Origin: Thermoanaerobaculia bacterium
Lineage (GTDB): Bacteria; Acidobacteriota; Thermoanaerobaculia; Multivoradales; JAHEKO01
NCBI GenBank assembly: GCA_945787635.1
Contig: CALZIK010000089.1
Coordinates: 29,836-93,835, forward strand
Reading direction: 5' to 3'
DNA: 64,000 nucleotides
Made by a program: the position numbers and the translations under genes. The notes under the pieces are model-generated. The model searched no databases and was not told the origin of the DNA. It saw only the letters and a list, made by a program, of their open reading frames with translations. Below are positions 47,753 through 56,105 of the stretch, piece by piece. Each line of letters begins with the position of its first letter. Within the stretch, counting starts at the first letter, position 1.

Positions 47753-49533
47753 CGAGGCGCGGTTCGGCACCACCGAGCGCCGGCCTCGCTAGGTGGCTCT
47801 CGGCGGGAGTGCCGGTGGTGGTCGTCCTCGGCTTTCTTGCCGGGATGCCCTGCTTACCGATCGCGGCCCAGCCAACGCCGGATCAGCGGCTGTTCACGGA
47901 GATCGCCGGTGCCGCCGGCCTGGATTTCGTGCACTTCAACGGCATGTCGGGCGAGCTCTACATGGTCGAGATGATGGGTGGTGGCACCGCGCTGCTCGAT
48001 TACGATCGCGATGGCGACCTCGACGTCTTTCTGGTGCAGGGCGCGATGCTGGGCGCCGGCAAGTCGATCGAAGAGGCCCTTATGGCGCCACGGCACTCCT
48101 TGCCGTTGACCGGTCGGCTCTACCGCAACGACCTCGCGTCGGGCCCCGGCGGCGAGCCGATGCTGGTCTTTACCGACGTCACCGCCGCTGCCGTGCCGGC
48201 TTCTCTTGGTTACGGCATGGGAGTGGCGGCGGCGGACTACGACAACGACGGTTGGGTAGATCTCTACGTGACCAACTACGGCTCGAATCAGCTACTGCGC
48301 AACAACGGCGACGGCACGTACGCGGACATGACCGCCACCGCGGGCGTCGGAGACGAGCGCTGGAGCGTCTCGGCGTCGTTCCTGGATTATGACCGCGACG
48401 GTCGGCTCGATCTGTTCGTCGGCAACTACCTCGACTACAGCCTCGGGGGCCGGGCGAAGTGCGCCGCCGTGACCGGGTCCCCGGACTACTGCAGCCCGCT
48501 CAACTTCGCCCCGCAGCCGGACCGCCTCTTTCGAAATCTTGGGAACGGTCGTTTCCAGGATGTCTCCGGTTCGGCGGGCGTGACCACCGAGTTCGGACCC
48601 GCTCTCGGCGTGGTTGCGGCGGATTTCGACGGCGACGGCTGGCTCGACGTGTACGTGGCCAACGACGCCACCGAGAATCAGCTTTGGATGAACCAGACCG
48701 ACGGAACTTTCGCCAACGAGGCCGTTTTGGCCGGCTGCGCGGTGAACGACACCGGAATCCCCGAAGGCAGCATGGGAATCGCCGTGGCCGACTTCGACGG
48801 TAACGGCGCGCTGGACTTGTTCATGACCCACATCGCCCAGGAGACCAACACGCTGTATCTCAACTCGGGCGACGGCGTATTTCGGGAGGCGACGCGGCGC
48901 AGCCGGTTGGGCGTTTCCAGCCGGCCGCTCACCGGCTTCGGGGCCGTGCCCATCGACTTCGACAACGACGGCTGGCAGGACCTGTTCGTGGTCAACGGCA
49001 CAGTTCAGAAGATCGCCGCCCTGGTGGCGCAGGGAGATCCATACCCGCTGCGTCAGCAGGACAGTCTCTACCGCAACGTCGGTGGCGTCGCCTTCAAGAA
49101 GGTCGAGGGTCATGGCGAGTTCGATGAGCCTCACGTAGGGCGAGGTCTCGCGAGCGGAGATCTGGACCTCGACGGCGACGACGATCTGGTGGTCTTCGAC
49201 AGCGCGGCGCCGGTGCGGCTGTTGCGTAACGAGCAGCGCTCCGCCGGCGTCTGGGTCGGCCTTCGGGTCGGTACCGGCTGGGATCCGTTTCGCGACGCCC
49301 TCGGCGCGCGGGTCGAGACGCGGACCTCGAGCGGGCATCTCCGGGTGCGGCGGATCGCCACCGACGGCAGCTACGCCTCAGCCTCGGCGCCCGAGGTCAT
49401 CTTTGCCGAGGCCGGCGAAGCCACCTTCGACTCGATCACCATCGAGTGGGCTTTGGGCGGCAAGACGACTTGGACGGAACTTCCCGCCGGACGGAGGATC
49501 ACGCTGGTCGGGAACCGCAGGGACGCTCGGTGA
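47749..49533 (+). CDS. CRTAC1-type exported protein: seven FG-GAP motifs plus ASPIC/UnbV domain (4), probable CTG start
   Basis: About 594 residues if translation begins at CTG 47749. That codon overlaps the previous stop (CTGA) and follows GGGAGG at a normal distance, giving a basic N-region and signal peptide (TRRGSAPPSAGLARWLSAG...GMPCLPIAAQ). GTG 47809 loses the basic region and has no ribosome-binding site; ATG 47671 would overlap the upstream gene by 82 bases. The body opens FTEIAGAAGLDFVHFNGMSG and has seven DxDxDG motifs, from DYDRDGDLDVF to DLDLDGDDDLV. Cys pair C-x9-YCSP. ASPIC/UnbV tail FRDALGARVETRTSSGHLRV and TIEWALGG. It is closest to the protein at 38242. Confidence 0.88.
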   Translation: MTRRGSAPPSAGLARWLSAGVPVVVVLGFLAGMPCLPIAAQPTPDQRLFTEIAGAAGLDFVHFNGMSGELYMVEMMGGGTALLDYDRDGDLDVFLVQGAMLGAGKSIEEALMAPRHSLPLTGRLYRNDLASGPGGEPMLVFTDVTAAAVPASLGYGMGVAAADYDNDGWVDLYVTNYGSNQLLRNNGDGTYADMTATAGVGDERWSVSASFLDYDRDGRLDLFVGNYLDYSLGGRAKCAAVTGSPDYCSPLNFAPQPDRLFRNLGNGRFQDVSGSAGVTTEFGPALGVVAADFDGDGWLDVYVANDATENQLWMNQTDGTFANEAVLAGCAVNDTGIPEGSMGIAVADFDGNGALDLFMTHIAQETNTLYLNSGDGVFREATRRSRLGVSSRPLTGFGAVPIDFDNDGWQDLFVVNGTVQKIAALVAQGDPYPLRQQDSLYRNVGGVAFKKVEGHGEFDEPHVGRGLASGDLDLDGDDDLVVFDSAAPVRLLRNEQRSAGVWVGLRVGTGWDPFRDALGARVETRTSSGHLRVRRIATDGSYASASAPEVIFAEAGEATFDSITIEWALGGKTTWTELPAGRRITLVGNRRDAR

Positions 49534-51419
49534 GCTGGTCCCCGGTCACCCGCCCAGTGCGCTGGCTCGTGCTGGCTTTGATCGCCGCGAGTCCGGCGTG
49601 GGCGAAGCCGACCGAGCTTCTGCCGCTTCCGGAGCCGACCTTGGAGGGAGTCGAGGACGCGGTGAGAACTCAGCTCGTCGAGCGGCGCCGGACGGCGGCA
49701 GAATGGATCGCTGCCGGCGAGCTTACGGACAGCGAGGTCGCGGATGCCTACGGAGGCCTCGGCCAGCTGTACTTCGCCTACGACATCATGGACGCCGCTG
49801 AGCCGTGCCTGCTCAACGCGCGCAATCTCGATCCGGGTGGCTTTAGATGGAGGTACCTGCTGGGAGCCCTCTTCACCCGATCCGGCGATATCGACCGGGC
49901 GCTCGAGGAGCTGCTCGCCGCATCGGGCTTGCGGCAAGAAGACGTGCCCACCCATGTGCGTCTCGGCCGCCTCTACCTCGATCTCGCGCGCCTCGAGGAG
50001 GCAGAGCGACACTTCCGGAAAGCTCTTGAGAACGACGACCGGATCGCGGCGGGCCATCACGGCCTGGGGCTGATCGCGCTGGAGCGGGGCGAGTGGGGCG
50101 CGTCCGTCGGACATCTGAATCGGGCTCTGGCGCTCCAGCCGCGGGCGACCTCGATTCACTATCTGCTCGGGATCGCCCATCGCGAGCTGGGAGAGCTCGA
50201 CGAGGCGCGCCGGCACCTCGCGCTCAACCGGCACGACCCGGTGCTGTTCAGCGATACCGAGATCGACCGCCTGGACGCCCTAATCGAAGGCGGACGCTAT
50301 TACGTGCAGCTCGGCGAGCTCGCTCTGGGGCGCGGCAACTATGCCGAGGCGATGAGGGCGTTTCGGGAGGCCGTGTCGCGCGGGCCCGGCGACGCCCTGG
50401 CGCACTACAACCTGGGGCTAACGTTGATCAAGACCGGTTCCGCAACCGAAGGCCTCGACCATCTACAAGAAGCGGTGCGGTTAGACCCGGAGTACCGGGA
50501 TGCCCATTTCAACCTGGGCGGGTTGCTGGCCGATGCCGGCCGGATGGCCGAAGCGGAGTCTCACTTCGCCAGCGCGCTGGCCATCGACCCCGCTGATGAC
50601 GAGGCGAGACTGGCCTGGACGCGCTCGCTGATCCGCCTCGATCGCGCCTCCCAGGCGCGGACCGAGCTCGAAGCGATGCTTGAGCGGGATTCGGCCGATC
50701 CGGAACTGGTGCTGGCTCTCGCCGAGGCTCTCGAGGCTCTGGGGCGCTCCGACGAAGCCCGCAGGCGACTGCAGGAACTCGTGGCCGACTCGGGCGAAGC
50801 GACGGTCAGCGCGCGAGCGCACGCGCAGCTCGCCCGGCTGGCGCAGGCGGCCGGTGATCGGGTCGCGGCGATCGAGCATTTGCGCGAGGCGGTTGGGGCG
50901 GACCCGCGGCTCGAAGGCGCCTACGAGTGGATGGGAGCGCTGCTCGGCCAGGAGGGAGAGTTCGCGCAAGCCGCGATCGCCTACCGTCGAGCGGTGGAGT
51001 TCGAGTCGAGAAGCCTGACCGCCCGATTCGGGCTGGCCATGGCTCTGCTCTTGAGCGGCGAGAGCAGGCAGGCGTGGGCCTCGCTGGAGGAGGGCGTCGA
51101 GAGGGTCGACGACCGCCTGCCCCTGCGGCACTTGCTCGCCCGACTGCTGGCCACCGCGCCCGAGGCCGGCGTGCGCGACGGCACCCGGTCGCTCGAGATC
51201 GCCAGGGAGGTCTATCGCACCCGGGAGACCTCCGAGCATGCCGAGACCGTGGCGATGGCTTTGGCGGAAGGCGGCGACTTCGGTCAGGCGATCGCGTGGC
51301 AAGAGCGGGCGCTGGCTCTCGCGTCGGCGACGCCAGGTCGCGATCTCACCAGTCTTCGCCGTCGGCTCGAGCTCTACCGGGCGGGGCAGCCGTGCCGATC
51401 GCCCTGGCTCGGGCAGTGA
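49530..51419 (+). CDS. Exported TPR protein with C-terminal CR[ST]PW tail (2)
   Basis: GTG 49530 overlaps the previous stop by four bases and gives 629 residues. Signal peptide VTRPVRWLVLALIAASPAWA, then the shared opening LLPLPEPTLEGVEDAVRTQLVERRR. About 14 TPRs follow, for example YGGLGQLYFAYDIMDAAEPCLLNARNLDPGGFRWRYLLGALF and YNLGLTLIKTGSATEGLDHLQEAVRLDPEYRDAHFNLGGLLADAG. The tail AETVAMALAEGGDFGQAIAWQERALALA with RRLELYRAGQPCRSPWLGQ is nearly the same as that of the TPR protein at 39975. The pair 47749/49530 repeats the pair 38242/39975, which points to duplication of the whole unit. Confidence 0.89.
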   Translation: MSWSPVTRPVRWLVLALIAASPAWAKPTELLPLPEPTLEGVEDAVRTQLVERRRTAAEWIAAGELTDSEVADAYGGLGQLYFAYDIMDAAEPCLLNARNLDPGGFRWRYLLGALFTRSGDIDRALEELLAASGLRQEDVPTHVRLGRLYLDLARLEEAERHFRKALENDDRIAAGHHGLGLIALERGEWGASVGHLNRALALQPRATSIHYLLGIAHRELGELDEARRHLALNRHDPVLFSDTEIDRLDALIEGGRYYVQLGELALGRGNYAEAMRAFREAVSRGPGDALAHYNLGLTLIKTGSATEGLDHLQEAVRLDPEYRDAHFNLGGLLADAGRMAEAESHFASALAIDPADDEARLAWTRSLIRLDRASQARTELEAMLERDSADPELVLALAEALEALGRSDEARRRLQELVADSGEATVSARAHAQLARLAQAAGDRVAAIEHLREAVGADPRLEGAYEWMGALLGQEGEFAQAAIAYRRAVEFESRSLTARFGLAMALLLSGESRQAWASLEEGVERVDDRLPLRHLLARLLATAPEAGVRDGTRSLEIAREVYRTRETSEHAETVAMALAEGGDFGQAIAWQERALALASATPGRDLTSLRRRLELYRAGQPCRSPWLGQ

Positions 51420-51448
51420 CCCTGGCCGGGGCGTTCGAGCCAGTCGAG

Positions 51449-53128
51449 TTATGACGACTCGATCTGCTCGAGCAGGCGAGTCGCCGTCGGGTCTCCCGGG
51501 GCGATCGCCAGAACGCGCTCGACCAGCGTCCGGGCTTCAGCCCGCCGGTTGAGCTGAAGGAGCAATACCGCGAGATCGGTGAGCGCGGGAGTGTGCTGGG
51601 GCGCCAGCTCGATGGCCTGGCGCAGCGACGGTTCAGCGGCCTCCAGACGGTTCAGGCTCATCTGTACGACGCCGCGGTAGTAGTGAACGTCCGCACTCGC
51701 CGGGAACCGCTCGCTAGCGGTGTCCATGACCGCGAGCGCCTCGTCGCGATGCCCCAGTCGGATCAGCATCTGGGCTTCCACCAAAGGCGGTCGCGGATCC
51801 TCTGGAACCAAGGTCTTTTCCTGTCGAGCGACCCGAAGCCCCTCCTCTTCGGCGCCCAGTCCGAGCAGCGCCTGTGCGCGGCGCAGCTGTCGAGCGGTCG
51901 GGTCCGAGCCGAGATTGTCGTTCGTGGTTCCCGCGGACGGTTCCTCTCCGGCGAGGGCCTCGATGCGAGCGACCCGCGCGCGCGCTTCCTGGGCCAGCGC
52001 CCCATCACCCGATAGGTCGAGCGCGGCCGCCAGCGCCTTCCAGGCCTCGGCTTCCTGAGGCGCCATCTCGGTACTCGCGCGCAGGAAGGCGATCGCTTCC
52101 GCATGACGATTCGCCTCGGCCAACAGCCGGCCATACTCGAGCGCGACCTCGCCGCCAAGACCGGGCAGCCACCTGCCGACCTCGGGGTCGTCCTCGATGA
52201 GGCCGCGAGAAAACGGGACCAGCAGTTCGAGGGCTCTTTCGTGTTCCCCTAACGTCCGCAATGCGGTGGCGAGCCGCACGGCCACGAGCGGTCTGCGGTC
52301 GGTCTTGCCGGAGAGGGCTTCGACCACGAGGTCCGGTTGTTCAAGTTCGAGGTAGACATCGGCCAACAGCGTGAGAACCTGCGGCTCGAGAGCCTCGGGT
52401 GGGTTCTCCGAGAGCTCCTTCGCCACTGCCAAGGCGCTCCAGGCATCGCCCTTGAGCAGCAGGGCGTTGGCCCACAGCAGCTTGACCGTCGGTTCGTCGT
52501 TCGAGAGCAGCTGCAGCAATTGCTCGGCCTCGGCGCCCCGACCTAGCCGGACCGCACAGCGCGCTGCAGCCGTAATCGCTACGGAGTCGTTCGGGTGGCT
52601 CTGGCTCCAAGGTCTGAGCGATAGATACGCGGGCATGAGGCGCCCACGCCGAAGATGAAGGAAGCCGAGCTCGCGCGCCGCCGGTGATGCAGGGAAAGCG
52701 GCCACCGAGGCTTCCAGATAGCGCTGCGCCCTATCGAAATCCTCCATGGAGGCCGCCGCTCTACCGGCGTTGTAGAGCACGGCGACGTCGGCGTTTTCCG
52801 CCTCGGCCAGCGGGGCCAACACCTCGAGAGCTTCCGCGCTACGGCCGGCTTCCTGGTACAGGGCTCCGAGAAGGGCCGCGAGCCTCGGGTCGGCGTCGCC
52901 GCTGGCCTCGGGCCGTTCGAGGATCGCGATCGCGCCGTCGAGGTTGTCCTCCTGGAGCTCGGCGATCGCTTCGGCTAGGGCGGAAGGCGTCGCCGGGTCT
53001 TCGGACTGTTGCGCGGGTGCGGTCTCGGTGGAGGTGGCGCCCAGCGCCGCGGCGCCCACCGGCGTCGAGCCGGAGTTCGAAAGCGCTAAGCACAGCGAGA
53101 CGTAGAGAGCGAGCGAGGTCTTTTGCAT
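51449..53128 (-). CDS. Exported TPR protein, opposite strand within the array
   Basis: 559 residues. N-terminus MQKTSLALYVSLCLALSNSG is a signal peptide, followed by a Ser/Thr/Ala-rich linker to about residue 45. About 12 TPR-like repeats occupy the rest (EAIAELQEDNLDGAIAILERPEASGDADPRLAALLGALYQEAGRSAEALEVLAPL; VDVHYYRGVVQMSLNRLEAAEPSLRQAIELAPQHTPALTDLAVLLLQLNRRAEARTLV-type). It lacks the PLPEP opening and CR[ST]PW tail of the other TPR proteins, so it belongs to a different subtype. It is transcribed divergently from the TPR gene at 53259, probably from a shared promoter region at 53129-53258. Confidence 0.85.
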   Translation of the reverse strand: MQKTSLALYVSLCLALSNSGSTPVGAAALGATSTETAPAQQSEDPATPSALAEAIAELQEDNLDGAIAILERPEASGDADPRLAALLGALYQEAGRSAEALEVLAPLAEAENADVAVLYNAGRAAASMEDFDRAQRYLEASVAAFPASPAARELGFLHLRRGRLMPAYLSLRPWSQSHPNDSVAITAAARCAVRLGRGAEAEQLLQLLSNDEPTVKLLWANALLLKGDAWSALAVAKELSENPPEALEPQVLTLLADVYLELEQPDLVVEALSGKTDRRPLVAVRLATALRTLGEHERALELLVPFSRGLIEDDPEVGRWLPGLGGEVALEYGRLLAEANRHAEAIAFLRASTEMAPQEAEAWKALAAALDLSGDGALAQEARARVARIEALAGEEPSAGTTNDNLGSDPTARQLRRAQALLGLGAEEEGLRVARQEKTLVPEDPRPPLVEAQMLIRLGHRDEALAVMDTASERFPASADVHYYRGVVQMSLNRLEAAEPSLRQAIELAPQHTPALTDLAVLLLQLNRRAEARTLVERVLAIAPGDPTATRLLEQIESS

Positions 53129-53192
53129 TGGAGATGGAGTCCGTCGGACGATGACCGAGCGTCTCCGGCGCAGCGGTCGGTGTCAGGGCGAG

Positions 53193-53200
53193 AGTATAAT
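53193..53200. promoter_or_regulatory. Putative bidirectional promoter with overlapping -10 boxes
   Basis: In the divergent gap between the TPR genes at 51449 and 53259, TATAAT lies at 53195-53200 on the plus strand. TATACT, its near-mirror, lies on the minus strand over 53193-53198. The shared core could fire both genes, with start points about 5-10 bases either side of the boxes. -35 elements are weak on both sides, as is usual for symmetric -10 promoters. Confidence 0.45.
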
Positions 53201-53258
53201 ACGGTGGTTGTCGCGCGGCTGTTCTGCTCCGGCGATATTCTTGCATCCGATCGCTGTC

Positions 53259-54359
53259 GTGGACCTCATAAGCCATCCCGGTCGGTCGGCGCCTCGCAGG
53301 ACTCTCGCCATCGCCCTGCTTCTCGCCGTCGCGGCGGCTTCGCTACAAGGGGCGGAGGTCAGGAGCGCCTCGAGTGAGGCCTCTACCGAGCAAACAACTT
53401 CGGCGGAAGCCGATGCCGCGCTCGAGAGCGCCCACGAGCTGGTCAGGGGAGGCTCGAGGCGAGCGGCGCACGCCATGTTGCTCGATCGGGGCATGGCTTG
53501 GCTGGGTTCGGGGCGGATCTCCGACGCGATTACAGCCTCACAAGCCGCCACCGCTCTCGAGCCGGCGGCACCGGAGGGCTGGGCGCTCCTCGGGCGGGCC
53601 CACACTCGCAACCGTGATTTCAGGGCCGCTCAGGAGGCGCTGACGACAGCCGTAGAGCGAGGCGACACCAGCACCGGTACTCTGGTGTATCTCGGATCCG
53701 TACAGTGGGAAAACGGCGATCTTGGCGGTGCCGAGGCCACTTATCGTCGCGCGATCGAGGGCACCGGCCGGTCGGATCTCGCGCTCGCCCAGCTCGGGCG
53801 CTTGGAGCTCTGGCAGGGGCGCTACGAAGAGGCCGCCGAGACTCTCGGAGTCGCGCTGGCGGCGGGTTCGTCGGCGCCGGACGTCTTGTTCGACCGGGCC
53901 GAGGCGCTGCGGGGGGCCGGCAGGTTCGAGGAGGCTATCGGCGCCTACCGCCGGGTGAACCTCGTGGCGCCGACGCTGTACAAGGCGTATTACGGTCTGG
54001 CGGTCGTCCTGGCGCGCGCCGGTCGCGCGGAGGAGAGCGCTCGCGAGTTCGCGCGTTACGAGGAGCTCTATCGCGAGGACCAGGAGCGAACCCGTGTCCA
54101 GGAGCGCGGCAAGGGCGAGATGGAGCGCGCTCGCGCCTTGCTCCGAGAGGGCGAAGTCGACGCCGCGCTCACGCATCTCGCCAGCCAGGCGCAATCGGCG
54201 GACGTTCTCGCGCTCGTCGCGCAAGCGCACGCCCAGGCGGGGCGCAAGCAGGATGCTCTGGCCACCCTCGAGCGTGCGGTGAGCCTGGACCCCGGGCGGG
54301 CCGATCTGCGCCGCCTGCTCAACGAGGTTCGGCTCATGCCCCCCGGAGATGGTCAGTGA
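53259..54359 (+). CDS. Exported TPR protein
   Basis: GTG 53259, downstream of the TATAAT at 53195, gives 366 residues with a signal peptide (RRTLAIALLLAVAAASLQGA). An in-frame ATG at 53151 would place the promoter inside the gene and adds no recognisable segment. A low-complexity Ser/Glu linker leads to about eight TPRs, such as AWLGSGRISDAITASQAATALEPAAPEGWALLGRAHTRN and VLARAGRAEESAREFARYEELYREDQER. There is no CR[ST]PW tail. It overlaps the propeller gene at 54356 by four bases. Confidence 0.85.
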   Translation: MDLISHPGRSAPRRTLAIALLLAVAAASLQGAEVRSASSEASTEQTTSAEADAALESAHELVRGGSRRAAHAMLLDRGMAWLGSGRISDAITASQAATALEPAAPEGWALLGRAHTRNRDFRAAQEALTTAVERGDTSTGTLVYLGSVQWENGDLGGAEATYRRAIEGTGRSDLALAQLGRLELWQGRYEEAAETLGVALAAGSSAPDVLFDRAEALRGAGRFEEAIGAYRRVNLVAPTLYKAYYGLAVVLARAGRAEESAREFARYEELYREDQERTRVQERGKGEMERARALLREGEVDAALTHLASQAQSADVLALVAQAHAQAGRKQDALATLERAVSLDPGRADLRRLLNEVRLMPPGDGQ

Positions 54360-56008
54360 GGTGGCTCCGATCCGCGCGGTGGGCGCTGCTGTCGGCGTTT
54401 TTTCTTGTTCAGAGCGCGGCGGTGGTGGCCGATGACTGCACCGGTCCGCAGCTTCTGTTCGAAGTTGCCGAGAGCTCCGGTATCGAGTTCTTTCACGACC
54501 GCGGCGCCACCGGGGGCAAGTACAACCCGGAAACCATGGGCTCGGGGGTGGCCTGGCTCGACTACGACGGCGACGGCTGGCTGGACGCATACCTCGTGCA
54601 GTCGGGGCCGTTTCCGCCCGACCGCAGCGCCGGCGCAGCCAACCGGCTCTTCCGGAATCTCGGTGACGGCCGTTTCGAAGATGTCACCACGCGGTCCGGG
54701 AGCGGCGACACCGGATATGGCCAGGGCGTCGTCGCCGCGGACTTCGACGGTGACGGTTTCACGGATCTCTATCTGGCGAACTACGGCGGCGATCGTTTGC
54801 TCGTGAACCGAGGCGACGGGACCTTCGAGGATCGAACCCGTGACGCCGGTCTGGGAGCGGACGGCTGGAGCTCCTCCGCCGCGCTGGCCGACGTCGACCG
54901 CGACGGAGATCTCGACCTCTACGTAGCTCGCTACGTAGAGCACGATCCCGCGGCCGAGCCTTTCTGTGCGAATCCGGACACCGGCGAGCGCTGGTACTGC
55001 GACCCCTCGGTCTTCGAAGGCGCATCGGATCTTCTGTATCGCAACCTCGGCCATGGCAAGTTCGAGGACGCGACCCAAGCGAGCGGACTCGGCGGCGCCG
55101 ACGGCAAGGGGATGGGCGTGCTCATGGTGGATCTCAACGGTGACCGCTGGGTGGACATCTACGTCGCCAATGACATGACCTGGAACTTCTTGTTCGTCAA
55201 TCGGGGCGATGGCACCTTTGAAGACTCGTCGCTGCTCTCCGGCGCAGCGGTCAGCCGCGAGGGCATGCCCGAGGCCGGAATGGGCGTGGCCGCGGGAGAT
55301 GTCGACGGCGACGGCGACGCCGATTTGGCGGTGACCAACTACGACGTCCAGACCAACACGCTGTATCGGAACGACGGAGACTTCCGGTTCGAGGATGCCT
55401 CGGCCGGCAGCGGCTTCGGCGTGCCGTCGTTCAACATGGTCGGGTTCGGCCTGGCGCTGGCGGACTTCGACCGGGACGGTCATCTCGACGCCTACGTCGC
55501 CAACGGTCACACTGTCGAGACCCCGTCGCGCGCCAATGTCTTCTACCGCCAGCCCGACCTCTTGCTGCTCGGAAACGGCCGGGGCGGTTTCACGTCCGAG
55601 CCCTGCCGGTTGCCCCCGGAGGGGCCCACGGTATCCCGCGGAATCGCGACCGCCGACTACGACAGTGACGGCGACGCCGACATGGCGGTCCAGAGAAGCG
55701 GCGGGGCCCTGGCGCTCCTGCGCAACCAGGCCGACGTCGGCTCGTGGCTCGGCCTCCAGCTCAGCGGTAGGGGAGCCAACACCGGCGGGGTCGGCGCGCG
55801 CGCGGAGCTGGTTACCGACCGCGGTAGCCAGGTCCGCTGGGCACTGGCGGGAGATAGCTACCAGTCGTCGTCGGACCCACGCTTTCTCTTCGGCCTCGCC
55901 GCGGGCACCTCGGTCAAGCAGCTGCTCGTCGATTGGCCCGGCGGCCGGCGCCAGCTCTTGCCGGCTCCCGAGCTTGGCCGGTACTACCATCTGGTCGAGC
56001 CAGAGTGA
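54356..56008 (+). CDS. CRTAC1-type exported protein: seven FG-GAP motifs plus ASPIC/UnbV domain (5)
   Basis: GTG 54356 overlaps the TPR stop and has GGAG upstream; the 550 residues begin with signal peptide ALLSAFFLVQSAAVVA. Seven DxDxDG-type motifs run from DYDGDGWLDAY to DYDSDGDADMA; one, DLNGDRWVDIY, has Arg in place of the loop Gly. Cys pair C-x10-YCDP (CANPDTGERWYC). It has FFHDRGATGGKYNPETMGSG in place of HFNG-x-SG and resembles the protein at 36572 more than that at 38242. The ASPIC/UnbV tail has GVGARAELVTDRGSQVRWALAG and LLVDWPGGRRQLL. It is followed after 97 bases by a long TPR gene. Confidence 0.9.
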   Translation: MRWLRSARWALLSAFFLVQSAAVVADDCTGPQLLFEVAESSGIEFFHDRGATGGKYNPETMGSGVAWLDYDGDGWLDAYLVQSGPFPPDRSAGAANRLFRNLGDGRFEDVTTRSGSGDTGYGQGVVAADFDGDGFTDLYLANYGGDRLLVNRGDGTFEDRTRDAGLGADGWSSSAALADVDRDGDLDLYVARYVEHDPAAEPFCANPDTGERWYCDPSVFEGASDLLYRNLGHGKFEDATQASGLGGADGKGMGVLMVDLNGDRWVDIYVANDMTWNFLFVNRGDGTFEDSSLLSGAAVSREGMPEAGMGVAAGDVDGDGDADLAVTNYDVQTNTLYRNDGDFRFEDASAGSGFGVPSFNMVGFGLALADFDRDGHLDAYVANGHTVETPSRANVFYRQPDLLLLGNGRGGFTSEPCRLPPEGPTVSRGIATADYDSDGDADMAVQRSGGALALLRNQADVGSWLGLQLSGRGANTGGVGARAELVTDRGSQVRWALAGDSYQSSSDPRFLFGLAAGTSVKQLLVDWPGGRRQLLPAPELGRYYHLVEPE

Positions 56009-56105
56009 GGTCGACCGCGCAGAGTGTGCGGTCCCGTTCTTGCAAAGTTTTCGGGTCCGCCAGAGGCCTGATAGCGTCTCCGGCAGTTCGTCTGGGGTAC
56101 CGTTG

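Noticed and set aside
53151..53258. N-terminal extension of the TPR gene at 53259
   Set aside because: It would overlap the TATAAT box at 53195-53200 and adds a non-homologous stretch before the signal peptide.
55395..56105. N-terminal extension of the TPR gene at 56106
   Set aside because: The frame stays open through the previous propeller gene, but the signal peptide and domain pattern begin after GTG 56106.
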